A stretch of DNA of 64,000 bases. Origin: Sinotaia quadrata (taxonomy: Eukaryota > Mollusca > Gastropoda > Architaenioglossa > Viviparidae). Of this stretch, positions 13,301-28,300 are shown in pieces. The stretch's first letter is position 1; each line of letters opens with the position of its first letter. The notes under the pieces were generated by a model, which saw nothing but the letters and a program-made list of their open reading frames with translations, was not told the origin of the DNA and made no database searches. The stretch spans positions 22,191,201-22,255,200 of the forward strand of contig CM054178.1 of assembly GCA_028829895.1 (NCBI GenBank), read 5' to 3'. The position numbers were made by a program, and so were the translations under genes.

Positions 13301-16300
13301 TTAAAGACAGACCCAGCTGGACATTTCGCTGCACCAAGCATACTATACATTTTAATAGTATTGTACATAATGTCTGCTTAAGCAGTCTGTAGCATTCATG
13401 GTATTACAGAGAAGCAAGTGCAGAATGTGTTTGCTTAACAAACGTGAAGTGGTGCTACTGAACCAGAAAAGCACAGAAAAGATTAAGGAAGTCATATTTT
13501 TAGAAATGTGAATGTTGAAAAACAAACTGTTAATGATCACATAGTCTGCCTAAAACATTCAGCTCTATAGTAGAGCAAAAAGCAAAAAGCAGAAAATATC
13601 AGCCTACTGAACATCAATATCCTCTATGCCTATTGGTATGTAGTGTGAATACCATAGTGACATATAGCCAGCTACTAGTAAATACTGTGATGTGTTTAAC
13701 AGAGACTTTAATGTGGGCTTTGAGCCAAAGAGTGTTTCAGGTGCTTTTTTGTGATAAAGTGATGAAGGAAATGAAGAAATCAAGTAATAGATAAATGGAC
13801 TGAAACTGGAGAAAGAATTTGCACTTGAAACTTGCTCAAGTTGCACAAACTCTTCTCAAATCACTCAAAAGATAATGACACATCAGTGGGTGTAGTTTTC
13901 TTTGATCTGTGATAGACAATGGCATATACCCAAACTGACAATAAATGTATAGTTTTATAAGAGAAAACTCTGAACTTTTAACTTCTGTGTGCATAATGGA
14001 TAAATTAATACAGCTTCAATGTATTTACGGAATGAGATTAACAAATGTGGCTCATTTGGAGATTGTGAATTGCTTGATACATCAACAATAATAATGTCCC
14101 TGATGTGAAGAAATTAATATTATTTAGTGACAATTGTAGGGGATAAAATTTTAAAAAATGCATGGTTCCTGCATGTTTTTTATAAAATGCATGAAGGGAG
14201 GTTTAATGACTGTACAGTGCTTGTCTTTCTTAATTGCCTTGTGATACCATTTTCTGTCATTTGAGAAGAAAATAAAATTTGTGGAGGTGTATTCTGAAGA
14301 CCATGTTCATTTGAGAAGAAAATAAAATATGTGGAGCTGTATTCTGAAGACCATGTTCATTTGAGAAGAAAATAAAATAGGTGGAGGTGTATTCTGAAGA
14401 CCATGTTCATTTGAGGTTTGAGGACCACAAGACCATCCACGGTGGTCAAAATGGAAAAAGCCTTATTTGACTATGGTACCATGTAAGAATTCATTACAAA
14501 GATAAAGAGTGTGGACAGCAGCCTCAATGATGCAAAAGCTTTTCTGCAACTACAAGCAGCATAAACAAGGATACACCGTCAAGTCAACCTTTGATCTTTT
14601 CACTTCACTAGTGCAGGAGGGAAGGTCAAGGCATAAACCAATCAACCTTTGATCTCTCTACTATTATTCTACAACAATGTATGCAACTACAGTCACAAAG
14701 ACCTACCTTTTTATGCACCACCACACCACGAGAAGTTGCTAGAAAATGTCCTTACCCTACAGAGCAATAATTCCACAACAGATGCAGAAGAAGAAGATTC
14801 TTGCAACGATGTGCTGAAGTATTAAAATAAGCACCCCCACTGATCCTGTTATATAGGCAGAGAGGAAACTAACAGGGGATGTAAGTACAGTTATTATTAA
14901 AGTTTTCAATTTATAATTTTTATGTAACTCAATGGTGGGCTTGCCCTTGTCATACAGTAGGCCCCTCCCAAACTTTAAACCTTAATGTCTTTTTTGCAAC
15001 CTCGCCCTTATCATAAGGAACACCTCACTTACCTACTAATACTAATATCATATATATATTAGCATTACAATTTATTTATTCTATTGAGAATGACAATGTG
15101 TACAAGAAACTCACACAGGTGCTAAAGCAACAATAATAATACTTTTAACCACAAATCTGCCAGTGAACTTATTTGTACCTGAATCCATCGCCACACAGCA
15201 AACTCTTCACCTTCAATGACCTGGGTTTCTAGACGAACTCTGGATTCATTGGCTTCGATGAATTTCACTGCCTTATCCCAGATATGTTGCTGTGCTTTCC
15301 TATTATGAAAACAAGATAAGAGACTTTAAGAAGCAATATTAAGCATGGAGTTTCATAAAAACAGGCATAATTATTCAATGTAATAAATGGGAATGTAGAA
15401 GTGACAGCAGAACTATTCAATGCTATGCAGCTTAACTGCCATGCTTCCAGAATGAAAAATGAAATGGAAGTAATCCTTAAATGTTGCGAATTGGCAAATA
15501 ATGCTAAGAAATATGGTTTTTGTTTTTTAGAGAAAATGAGTGGTGTTTTCACCAAGGTGGTAGGGGCTAACATTTCCTTATGTACTGTTGACAAGTGCAC
15601 GTGTAGTGAAGTTAAATGAGTGATCACATTCCAGTTACAATGTCATGTATTAATGTAATAAAAGTAAATTTTATTTATGTATCCCAGGGAAATTTCTGAG
15701 ATATTAGTCATATAAAGCATATGTGTTTTAGAAAACCATGCCAAATATTTCATATTAATAATAATTAAATTCTAATATTCAACAAGTATTTTGCAGTAGA
15801 ATTTCTTGAAAATAACCTAAAGAATTAATATGAAAGTGAGCAAAAGTGACCTTAAACTCTAAAGGGTTAAAGTAATGTACCGTTTGGCTGGAGGCAGGAG
15901 CTGGTCTCGCACATGCTGGACAGCAAGACCACTGGCCACTTCTTGGTTACCATCTTTTTGTGCAAATTCATGCTGCTCTTTCAACAGATCTGTACAGAAG
16001 ACTTATTTCATGAGACATGCATACAACTTTATTATGTCCCTTTACTTGTTTGTTGGCAAAGAGTATGTATATAGTTATAGGAGTGATTTGTACAAGGTAG
16101 GTGATTGCATATACAGTTTGGATTGAGTATAGCATTAAGAGCTAGATTAACAGCTTTGCTATACCTATGGCAATAATTCCTATATATTTCCTTGGCACAG
16201 ATTAAAAAATACTTCGAAAGTGTTACATACTCAGAATTCATCATCAATGACAACAAAAAAAAGACAAAAAGATTGAGCTCTATGTTAATATCATGTTAAA

Positions 16301-19300
16301 CACTTTGTTTCTACTGCCCTTTAAGGAACAAAAAATTTCTTTAATTCAGGCATAAATAAACAATCAACATGTTGAGTGTTTTGTTACTGCTGTCCTTAAC
16401 CCTTTCATCTCACTTTTTCAGTCCATATGCAAACAATACACTTTATGAGTGACTGATATTTAGGTCTCACACATTTTACCTTAAGGCAGACCGGACATGA
16501 AAATGCGTGAAAAACATTGACTTCATAACATGTTACACGTCTTGTGGTAAATTATTTTAATGGTGGCACCAATAAATTTAATACATTTTGCAATTTTAAA
16601 ATCCTTTTCATAATGAAAAGATGTGCTAAAAATGGCATTTCTAAAAGGCCAACAATGGAAGAAGTTGTTGAACTTGTACTCAGTGATCTGGTGGAGGTTT
16701 GTGACGGGCATGCCACTCAGTTAATAAAAAGGATTATTTTTATTAATTAATCTTTCATAACTTATTGCAAGTGATGAGAATCTTAATTTATTTTATTAAT
16801 GATCCTCCAATAGACACCAGTCGTCTCTCACTTGGCAGATATTTGGCACTGTAAACGTTTTCTCTATTCCACAACATAAAACAACATTTACAGTCATATA
16901 ATGTTTCTGTGAATGGAAAACTTCTTACTAACGGAAAAGATAAATCCAACTTTTAATCTATATTTAGTGAGCCCCCATCCACCCACTTTCTTCTCCAACA
17001 TAAGAAAAACAATAAATTTATTAACCCTTTAAGGTTCACGCGTTTTTCCTTTTTCTAACTCTGAAGGGGCAAGATTTTTCAGGGTTTCAGTGAGATTTAG
17101 GGTTACGTTAGTAAAAACATCATATCTTAGGTATTAGTGCATATATTTCAATGAAATAAAATGCAAAATGAACAGAAATGAAAGCAGATTTATTAATATC
17201 CTTAATTGAAGTATACTTTCAGGTGTTAAATTTGAATCCTTGCATGAAAATATATATTTACACAAAAAAAATATTGTCCAGTTATTGTCCGCTACAAACA
17301 CTATGTACACACACTTTGTTGATGCCGGGAACACTAATCTGTCATCAGACACCAAATACATTTCTTTTTTCGGCATATTATGAATTTCTATCAAAATCAT
17401 AAGCCCAAAATAAGCCTTAATTTCAGTGGCATTAGTTTCCTTCCAACCTGGATCGCCATTTTGTTTTTCCACGATTTTTGGACGTGCGTACTTGTTCGTT
17501 TATTCTGATATCTTGTCAAACGTTTTTACTTTGAAAAACTAGCCAGCTGAATACTATCATTAGTTCCAGTCACATTCGGCCCCATTTCTGTTATAAATTC
17601 CGATATATTCAGTGCTAAAGTACTACTATTCCAACCATGTGCGTCTCAGGATACCCCTTCCCCCTACTCATCTTCGATATCCACCGAATCTGATGCACTC
17701 TCCTCCAAAATTCGAAAGATGCAACATGTGCATGCTACTGACATTAATGTCACTTCTAATCCTATCATCCGATTCAAAATAAATTTCTCTTACCTCATTA
17801 TCCGATAAATTGAATCCATTAAACTAATCATTATCGCTCGACGATTCTAAGAAATCCATTTGAAACACCGAACGCGAAAAACAAAGAAAACTTTATGAAA
17901 AAATGAATGCTGCCACATGAAAACACTTCAAAATGGCGCGGAAATCGTTGTACAAACGTCATGCTTCCTCTAGACACCGGAAGTCTCACGATTTCTCGAA
18001 CGATATGAGAAGAAAAGAGCACTGGTTGCTACGGACGCTTTGGGACGTTTTGCCCTTTCGGTAGTAAAGACGTTTTGAGCCGCTCTGCCCCTTAAAGAGT
18101 TAAATGAACAATCAAATATACATATGACATTACAATGAAATAGTTTACTCGACATCAATATTCCATGAACACACATTTGGATAATTTTATAATTATATAA
18201 TAATTATATAAAGAGATAAAATTAAAGTTCAACAATAGAGTCAATACAAATCACAAGTTAGTCCTATCAGAAAATAGAAATGGAGTTATTAAAGGTGAAC
18301 AATAGTTTACGTAACCAGATTCATTGCGGTCTTAACAGTCTTCGCACACTTTGCCAAAATGTCACAATTTATAGTTCAGTTCAAATTTTGTCTGCTCCAT
18401 GCATATCACTCACACGTGGAAAACACTGTTCCACTGCTTGGAGTTGACGTGGGTGCTTCTTCTCGCCATGTTGTCTCTTTAAATGTAGCGATGTCCCACA
18501 ATTTCTCAACACTAGAAATTGTTTGGCAGTTAACAAATTTTGCCACCAGACATCAGTAGAGTGCAGTGTTCCTTACACTTACATCCCATTCCCACCTTTA
18601 TCAGGGTCGGCCGTAGCGGTTTACAACAGTAAACGAGGGGGTTCAGATAGGCAACTGGAAACATGAGAGTTGAACTTGAAACTTGATGCTCAAAAATCAA
18701 ACTCAAAAGTCAAAAGGCCACTTGTTCACATCAAACTAATGATTGCCTTTCAAAGCCAGACTTTCTTTTTGCAAATTTCAGATTCAAAGTGATTAGAGAG
18801 TAAAATTTTCTACAGCAAGTGAATTCTTTTATCTCAGCCCACTGGCTGGTCTTGTTCTTATAAATCATGATTATTGGATAATAGAAACTACTCACTCAGT
18901 TTGCATTACATCAACAATCTAAAATATTCTTGCCTTCAACTCAGACCCTTTCAAAAATACCACCATATGGAGTGCCCAAGGTTGGGTTACTCTGACAATT
19001 TAGCAATTTATATAACAATTTAAATTTAAAATAGGGAGGGGTAAATTTACTCTGTCACAAGGTTAAACTAGATTTAGACCATGATTGTTGTGAAAGTGAA
19101 ATTGAAATGGAATCTGACAATCATTTCAGTAATGAAATGAGTGTATCAGACAATGATCAAGCTAGAACTAGTCTTGTTTCTGGTCCCTTGAAGGGGGGGG
19201 GGGGGGGAATCAGGCTATCTTGTGGGGATGTTGATGGGGGCTTATCCCACAAAATATATCAAGTAAATTTGATATAGGTTGGTCTCCCACAAATATGTTC

Positions 19301-22300
19301 AGACCTACATCTACAGTAGACACAACATTTGTGAACAGATGCCAAGAACATTCCAGAATCAATTTCTCCCGAGAGTAAAGCCATTGAATTTTTGAAACTT
19401 TTCCTCAAACAATAATTTCTGAGCTTCACAATTGTGTTGAGGCACACCAGAGGCTGTATAATGTGGGTTTACATCATCCTCAAATATCTCCACAAGAGGC
19501 TGTATAATGTGGGTTTACATCATCCTCAAATGTCTCCACAAGAGGCTGTATAATGTGGGTTTACATCATCCTCAAATGTCTCCACAAGAGGCTGTATAAT
19601 GTGGGTTTACATCATCCTCAAATATCTCCACAAGCTACAGGCAATAACATTTGTGTTGCATGTGCATTTAAGTTCAACAAGCATATCAATGACTTCCCAA
19701 ACATGGCCTACAAAGACAGACCATTCAAAAAAAGTGAAGACTGAATTTTGGTGTCAATATTGTAAAAGTTATCAATGCCTAAAGAAAGGGTCTACACACT
19801 GGGAGGACTGACAGAGTAAGCAAGAACACTGGAAATGATCAGGTTCAGTCAATCTGAGATAGAAGAATTAAAACTGAGCTCATGGTCTTTGCAGTAATTA
19901 GTTTTGTTTATGTATCTGTTTCATGTATTTTTTGTTCATGAGCTGAGGAGAATGGATTTTAAGAGCTTGGTTGGCCAGGGTTTAAAGGGTTAAGGATCAA
20001 ATAATTGGTTTTAGCCAGGCATAAATAATCAATCATTGCAGCTGTATTCACAATACAATTTGGAAAATTATGATTATAAAAACCAACACCTCAAACATGA
20101 TCCCCCCACAAAAAAAATATTGAGTTTTGAAACAAATATTTTTCTATCAAGGAATACACACCACTATTTTTAATTAGTTCAGCAGATCTGGCAATTATAT
20201 AAAGAAAAGTCAATTACTAGTGCACTGGATCAACTTACTAATAAAAGTGAGTCTATCAAACTTTAAATAATATACCTAATGGCCACTGAACTACTTAAAA
20301 CTATTTATATCACTTTTAAGTACATCTAAGTATCTTTTTCTAAATTTCAGATTCACATTCACAAATCCAAAATCTTAGTTTAACAAAATAAAATCATTCT
20401 TCATCAGATTTATAATGAGAAAGCAGCAAACTTTTCTGATAAAATACATTCACGATGAAGAACTGTATACAGGGACATATTCTAATCTTGCAATAGAGAT
20501 TTTGGTCATAAAAGAAATGAACTAAACATAAAAATATAAAAGCAACACCTAACAAAAAATAACCTGCCTTACCTATTATTTGCTCCACCATGGAAAACAC
20601 TTCTTGTTCTTCTAATTCTTTTTCCTTAATGCGCCACCAAAGGATGATAAGAATCAAACCAAGGATAGTAACCCCTTGTAGTGTAGATTAGGACAAAAAG
20701 AACAAGCTTTAAATGATGGAATATATACAATGTGCTTAACTTCATTATGGTAAGAATATATTCAAATAAGTGCACAACATCAATCATAATTACTCTTAAC
20801 AGTTAAAGTTCAACCTTTTCATGCATTTAGTTTAATGAATAATTAAAGAGGTACTCTTATTACAATAGAATAAACAGAATATATTGAAAAATAACTAAAA
20901 ACTAAAAATAAAAAGCAATGAATATACCATAGATTTGTGTTGAAAATAATGAAAAGAAAATGAACTATCGTCATTGTGGGGAGTGTGGATGAAAAAAAAC
21001 ACCCTGCATTTTCTAATTAAATAGTTTTAGGTGGCAAAACATGGTAAGGTAAGATTAAGAGCATTTTTGCAACAAGCAGAGAACTTGTTTACCTCTGCTA
21101 TCCATTGCATCCCACTGCAGAAAGGGTTAATATAAAACAGATTTAAAGTTTAAATATTACAACATATTAGGAAAGTATGTGAGATTTTAATATAAATGAT
21201 ATATTTATCACCAACAAGAATAATACATTAGGAAAATTTTATTACAATTGGTATACTTGTCTTCAACAAGAATATTACAATGGGAAAATAGTTGAGATTT
21301 TACTATACATGATATACTTATTTATCACCAACAGTTCATTAGGAAAATAAGTTAAATTTTATTACAAGTGATATACTTGCCATCAACAAAGACATTACAT
21401 TGGGAAAATAACTGAAATTTTATTACAAGTGATATATTTATTTATCTCCAACAAGGACATTAATACATTAGGAAAGCAAGTGAAAACTAATTACAAGCAA
21501 TATACTTACCGCCAACAAGAACAAACAGACTCCACATGACACGTGAAAATGAACGAAGAATACGACAGAATATTCCCATGCTTGGCACCGATGATTCCAG
21601 GAAGTGAACTTCAGAAATATCCTGTACATTTTCTAGATTACTATTCAAGACCCTGTAAATAACAAATGCATAAACCCAATATAATATTTTTATTACTTTT
21701 AATTTATTGTAACTACATGAAAAGAGTTACTTAGTGTGTACGCAGGTGTAGAAGAGAAATTTTATCTCACAAAAAAACTATTTCACAGCAGTATGCATTA
21801 ATTCTTTGAATTTTTTTTTTTATGGTGGTAGCATACAGCTTTAAATACTGTAAGTACTGTTTTCTTAAAACCCTGCAATAAAAACAATCAACTAAACTAT
21901 ACTTAAAAAATATCTGTACGTATTAAAAAGTTGAAAGAAACCAGTTATTCTGTCCATTTCTTTTGACAGCTCAAAAATGTGCAAATCACATGATCTTGGA
22001 GAAATTCTAAATAAATAGTGAACTGCAAAGATTCCTGCAATTCATCAACTGAAAGAGAGCTAATAAAATTAAAAAAACACCTCTTTGTGATAATACTGAA
22101 AGAAAACCTTTTCTCTATGTGAACAAAACAAGAAAGCAAGCCACTATAAAAACAAATAAATACAAACAACCCTCCATCACCACTAACAAAAAGTAAACAG
22201 CATGCACATTAAACAAAATCGAAAGATGTGTTCAGTACTTTGTTCCTAAATTCAAAAGTGTTCTTTCTTTCTGACATTTCTGCTACGAACCATCCCTTAT

Positions 22301-25300
22301 AAGTAAGATGAATGCTGATGAATGATTAATAGCACCAACTTAAAAAAAAAAAGAAGCCTGCAATACAAGGCACTTACTTGATGTTCCAGTGAGGATTAGC
22401 AATAATGAGGTTCAAACAGCAGTTGTAGAGCCTATTGTTGTCAACCTGTGCAAACCACAGAAATACCTTCAACAATTCACATTAGTTACAATGATAAAAC
22501 TCACATGAAAGAAATGCAGCATTATCTCCCCTTATAAATGTGTCTGTAGATTTAAAATTGTCTTGTAATATAAAATAATGCTAGAATAATTCATCATATG
22601 TTTAAGAGCAAAGATGCTCATTTTACTGTTTAATCATGTAATATTATGTCACATATGTGTCTCACTGTCTGTCTCTACAAGTGAGTCCACAATATATAAA
22701 CATACAGGATGGGCATACCCATTATTTCAGTACAATGGTCCAAAATGGGTTAAACATACCGAAATGGACAAAATATCTATCAACCCCCAAAACCAGATTT
22801 ATTTTAGCAAACTTAATTAGTACTTTAATATAATTTGATGTTAATATAAAGCATAAATAAGTATCAAGGAAATTAAATAAATAAAACAAACTAAAAACTA
22901 TGTAGAGAATAATAATATCCTAGGAAAAAAAGTGATCCAGTAGAAGTTTGAATTAAAGAGACATATACTGGAGAATTATTAAAGTGCTAGTCTGTACCAG
23001 CCAGCTATAAAAGTAATACATTACTTTATTGGCCAAACAGGAAAGTGTTAAACTATATTGGCCAGGAATAAAAGTGATATTTATGGCCATTTATAAGAGG
23101 CCATCCAATAATATGGGAAGTGTCTCAAAGTCCTAGGATACTGCAATACTGAAGGTGACATGCTGACTCAGTCTGAAATCGACATGCTTGTGGCAAGCTA
23201 TTGTCATTGCCAAAATTACTGTCTCAAAGTTACCTGCTCTTGGTTTAATATACCAATTGTGATATTACTTTTGTGTCTTTCAGCAAGAGTGTAAAAATTC
23301 CCAAAGTGACAATGGCAAATTCATTAGGAAGCCAACATGCGCAGACATCATTGTTCAACTGGGTTTACCCCATTCCTAATTGCGACTCAAGGGACACCAC
23401 TCTAAATACATCATGGTTCAACCAGGTTTAGCCACTACCTCAAGAATTCTTATATCAATTTGATAAATACCAGTCCATTCAAGGTTAAAATATATCTCTC
23501 TGAACCTGTTTTTAGCTATAGTCAATTATGTCACCTTATCAAGGGTTTGATGATCTTGTGATGTCAAAATTAAGATTTCTGAGGATCTGAACAGGGTAAA
23601 CTAGTGAATAGTAATGATTTAACATTCACAAAAATGTCATTTAGAAAGAAATATTAAAGTAAAAAAACTAACATGATCCAACAAATCAAAAATAAAAATA
23701 TAAACACATGTGGCAATTCATCTCGTCAAATGATAGTTTTTTTAATCAAGTATCGATATAATCATCCAGTTGTTAAAAAGTAAAATATACTGGTCAGGCA
23801 TAAAAATATTAAGCGACAATGGCTTAGTATAAAAGTTATATATTAAAGTGGTCAAGCATAAAAATTGATTATCATTGTGGTCTAACCTAAACAGTAATAT
23901 GCTATGCTGGCCGAGCATAAAAGTGAAACATGGCAGTGAATACTGTCTAGCCATAAACCTGATAATGTTGTACTGGCAATGGCTAGTCATAAAAGTTATA
24001 AATGTGTGACTGTAGAAAAATTTAGGGTAAATTTAGGATGATAAAACATTTAGTATGTTACGATCAATAAATTTGTATGTGTTAAAGAAGTTGCAACATA
24101 AGCAATTATAGTTTTAAATGACAGTTTCTTAAAACTGATGAAACTCAAATTTTATTTCTTTATGAAAAAATAAAAACATATAAGCGTGACAGTTCTGATT
24201 TGGTAAAATATGAATATTTTAATGCTGATTGCATTCGAAAAATAAGTAAATCAAATTTTTTAAAAGAAAAATTAAATTATATAAGTAAAATTTTGATTTT
24301 TCTAATCAATACTGGCTTTGACAGCAAAGTCAAGCTCAGATCACTGTGTTGCAGATTTAATCTATTTTTATACACTATGTATTTTGTCTAGTTTCAACAA
24401 GTTTTAAAAAAAAAATAAGTGGCATTTTAAATACTGTTCAAATAAAATCCTGATTTATAAGAGTACAGATGAAGAAATTTTTTGAGATCTGTTGATTTCT
24501 TTTTATTTTTTGAAAAAAATCACACACAAAACAAATTTAAAAAAAAGTATATACACACACAAGCATAAAACAAAGTTTACCAAATGTTTAGGCAGATGAC
24601 TGTATCTAAAGCTTTTCTTAAAGTCAGTTACTTTCAACAATCGTTCTGGTTCTGCAGCAATCCCACAAAGAACATCACCTGTGGAAAAAAATTATAATAA
24701 TAAATATGAAGGAAACATATGAGAAATCAACTATCAGATATTCAGTAACGATATTTACTTGGACATAAAGAGTTAAATTTGTCATCTATAAAAGTGAACT
24801 CACGTTTATATCAAGACTCTTGTTAAATATATATATATTTATTTCAAGACCTCATTACAACAAACAGCTGTACAAAAATCATTATTTAACAAATATTTAC
24901 AGGTCTTGCTTAAAAGGTTACTTGTATATATTTTATGGAAAAGCATTCAATTTAGCACATCCTGAGAGAATCTTGACTCTCAAATCACTGTCACATGAAA
25001 TAAATTAAGATCCATAAGCCAAAAACAAAACCCCAAAATGTCAAAAGTAATCTAAAAGTGGTGTCACACATCTTTATAAAGGCTGTGTGACACCTCTCAG
25101 GGGCACCCTTCACTGATTATGGTTATTATTTATTAATTAACAACACAAAATTAATTACAAGTGATTGAGAATCTTAATTAATAGTTATTAATAATTCTCC
25201 CACAAGACCCAAAATGTCTCTCCACCCAGCAGATTATAAGGGTGTCATAAAACTCTACTTTTTACACAATAATGTTTTTGGAGTGGAAACTTCTTACTAA

Positions 25301-28300
25301 AAAAGTAATAAAAGTCTGTCAATCTGTCTTTTATTTATATATGAGCCCCCATCCACCCACTATTACTCCAACATAAGTTTTAACGTGCAAAACAGTTAAT
25401 AAATTTAACAATAAATTTATTAAATCAACAATCAAAATTTACAACAAATGAATATAATTAAAAGAGCGATGACATTTACATTACTTCACAACAATGTTTG
25501 ATTAACGTAAGACAATCATTCAGTTTATCCTAGCATAGATATCAGCAGTCAAATTAACATTATATACATGTAATATATGTATACACACACACCCCATCCA
25601 CAAGTTCATAGGCGTAATTCACCACAGAAATGAGAGTGGAGTTTCAGAGAGATAATTATTATCATTGTGCATAACCTTTCCAATGATGGCTGATGTTGCT
25701 GGCAACATGTTCACAATCACATGGTTTGCAATGAGTCATTTTCTTTTTCATTAGATAACGGTCCTTCTGGGCACATTACACAACCATTCTGGAATCTTCA
25801 ATGTGCTCACAAAGCATGCCATGGAGAATCATCCAGAACTTCACATGCATTATCAAAAGCACATCGTGCAGAGTGTTCTAGAATCTTCATGTGCATACTC
25901 AGCACACCACAAAGAATGTTCAAGAAACTTTCATGAACTTTCAGACCAATCCAAGCCTCAATTTTCACTGTATTTGCTCCTGAATGGAATTCACAGGAAT
26001 CAACTTACAGCAATACATTACAGATAAGTTCGAAGACAGCACACCAATCTGATCCAGTACAGTAGGGTAGTCACTGCAGTCAGAAGTGGATCAAAAGTAT
26101 CAAAGGAAAAAAAGGCACACACCTCTCTGCAAAAGTCAAATTAAGGCAGCGCTGAATTTCAGGCATATTTCATCTCTAAACTCCTTTCTCGCTTTACACA
26201 TATTCTCAACTTACAAATCCTGCAACAATATTCATTAGCCTGATACACATGCAGCATAAGAAATATAGCATTGATCAAAATTCACAAGTATAATGTACAT
26301 CAAATTAGTGAACATAGAAATAATGGTTCAATTACATAAAGCATTCTCTAATTCAAATCACAGATCATTAGCAAACATGTACAAGATATAAAGAAAGAAT
26401 GGACATTTTACAACAGTTAATTGACTTATAAAGAAAGAATGGACTTTAAAATAAGTCAATTAACTTACCATAAGCTAACGACTGCATTTAAGACTGGACT
26501 TGAGTTTTGTCAAAATCAAAGTGATTAGAATATAGGACTGTCTTCAACAAAATAACTTTTGGTCCATCTCCATTGGATGAAGTTGTTATGGACAAGTATG
26601 AGACTATTAGTCAGAAAACTACTCATCCAGTTCGAGCTGGTTTGGATTGCATCAGTGAACTCTAGCATATCCTCCACCTGAGTTGTTTACTCCAAATCTG
26701 ACATTTACAAATAACACCATCATAAGCAGTGCCCAAGGTGGGTTACTTTGACATTTAACAATTTACATAACAATTAAGTTTAGAAATAGGGATAGACAAA
26801 TTTATTCTGCCACAGAGTATTTGTAACTCAATTTTGTATGTAAAGTGGAACCCTCCGATAACGTGAATTTGGATATAATGAGGTTGTGGCATGGTTCTCA
26901 AAATTTTGTATATTCATGTGCACATGAATTTTTCCACCAAAGTAGGTGAAAAAAGAGTATATCCTCCAAATGAAGTTAAATATTGTGTATGAATTTGAAT
27001 ATACATATAATACAATTGTGACGTGCACCTACATGTACTTTGTAAAAAAAAAAATTCCCAGTACAAAAAAAATACACATACATGAATTTCAAGAACCACT
27101 AAGATGTGTGGCTTGTCTTAATAGTGAGATTACTTACTAAGATTAGTACTTTGATCAACAGTAAAAACTGACTGAAAGTGATAAAATTCATTCACAAAGC
27201 AGTGAAAAATTTTAAGTGTTTGTAAAACTAAAAGGCTGACTATTCAGGCATTAGTTTTATAACATACATTTACTGTTGATAGGCAAACCATTTTCTGGCA
27301 TTAGTTATAATGTAACTCTTTCATTCAATCAACATCTTATAAATTTATACTGAAGATGCAGTCAATCACTAATTGAGTAATTTACCTAACAATACAATTT
27401 TCATAAAACTATAGTAAGGTACTTTAAAATAAACTGCACCTGGTACTCACCGAGTTTGGAGCTGAGATTAAGATAAAGGTCATTAATTACTTTCAGTGAT
27501 TCGATGGCTTCCTCCCTTGTACAACAGCTCTGAAAAGTGATAATTTGAATAGAATTAACTTATTAAATCAACAACAAATAAAGTGATTTTTTAATTTAGT
27601 ATGTTATTTTTACAACCAATTAAAATTATTCCTTGAAACTGTAGCCATGAGTAATTTGCAATATGTTATGACTACTCGCTAGTGAACAAATGCCTATAAT
27701 GTGTGTGTGTGTGTGTGTGAATGATAACGACTGTTAATGTTGAATATAAAATAAAGGGTTCAGCCATTCAGGTAAACAAAAAGAACTGATATTATATATT
27801 TGTCTTTGTCTTAATAAGAAGAAATAATCTGGTTTTATTACTTCCTTTTTAACAATAATTTAATTTTTTATAAAATATTTTACCTAACTATAAATGAGAA
27901 ACTGCTACTTTGGTTTATTTAAAATTTTTTAAATTTGCATTTGAAGAGTTAATTTCTGTACAATACATGTCTTCTCCAGTGTGAACTTCTGGAAATAAAT
28001 TTCAGTTGTCCAAAAGGAAGTCACCATCCCTGCAATGTCCAAGAAGGGCATGACAGCTAGGGCTCCGATTGATCAGTCAATCTCGTGAGAATCATCGTCA
28101 GTGTTAATTCTTGTAAAAGATTGCAAGCGCAGCGCAATCTCGAGATCATGCACTAATAATAATATGGTTGAACTTGGTTGAACTTAACAAATTGTCACTG
28201 CTGGTCAGGATGCATATACATGTACTGTTGTGGGTAGGGAATGGGGATAGGACTGACCAGATCACAGTAGGCCAACTTCAATGAGAAATCGCGAGAATCG

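Larger units (their letters stand above)
16400..19989 (+). mobile_element. Outer piggyBac-like element, interrupted by a dispersed repeat
   Basis: Flanked by TTAA at 16396-16399 and 19990-19993. The left end reads CCCTTTCATCTCAC and the right end, reverse-complemented, CCCTTTAAACCCTGG, i.e. short similar ends on TTAA as expected of piggyBac. Inside, plus-strand frames resemble a degraded transposase: a start [20 protein letters not shown] before the interruption; after it, acidic [17 protein letters not shown] and then [17 protein letters not shown], which fits the family's N-terminal region. Stops and frameshifts show it is dead. The dispersed repeat (16747-19062) splits it. Pairing of the two ends is inference. 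Confidence 0.5.

Noticed and set aside
15862..15871. AAAGGGTTAA next to LEMD3 exon 8, and a similar motif near 21124
   Set aside because: They look like piggyBac right ends, but no matching left end or internal sequence pairs with them, and the 10-bp motif can arise by chance in AT-rich DNA.
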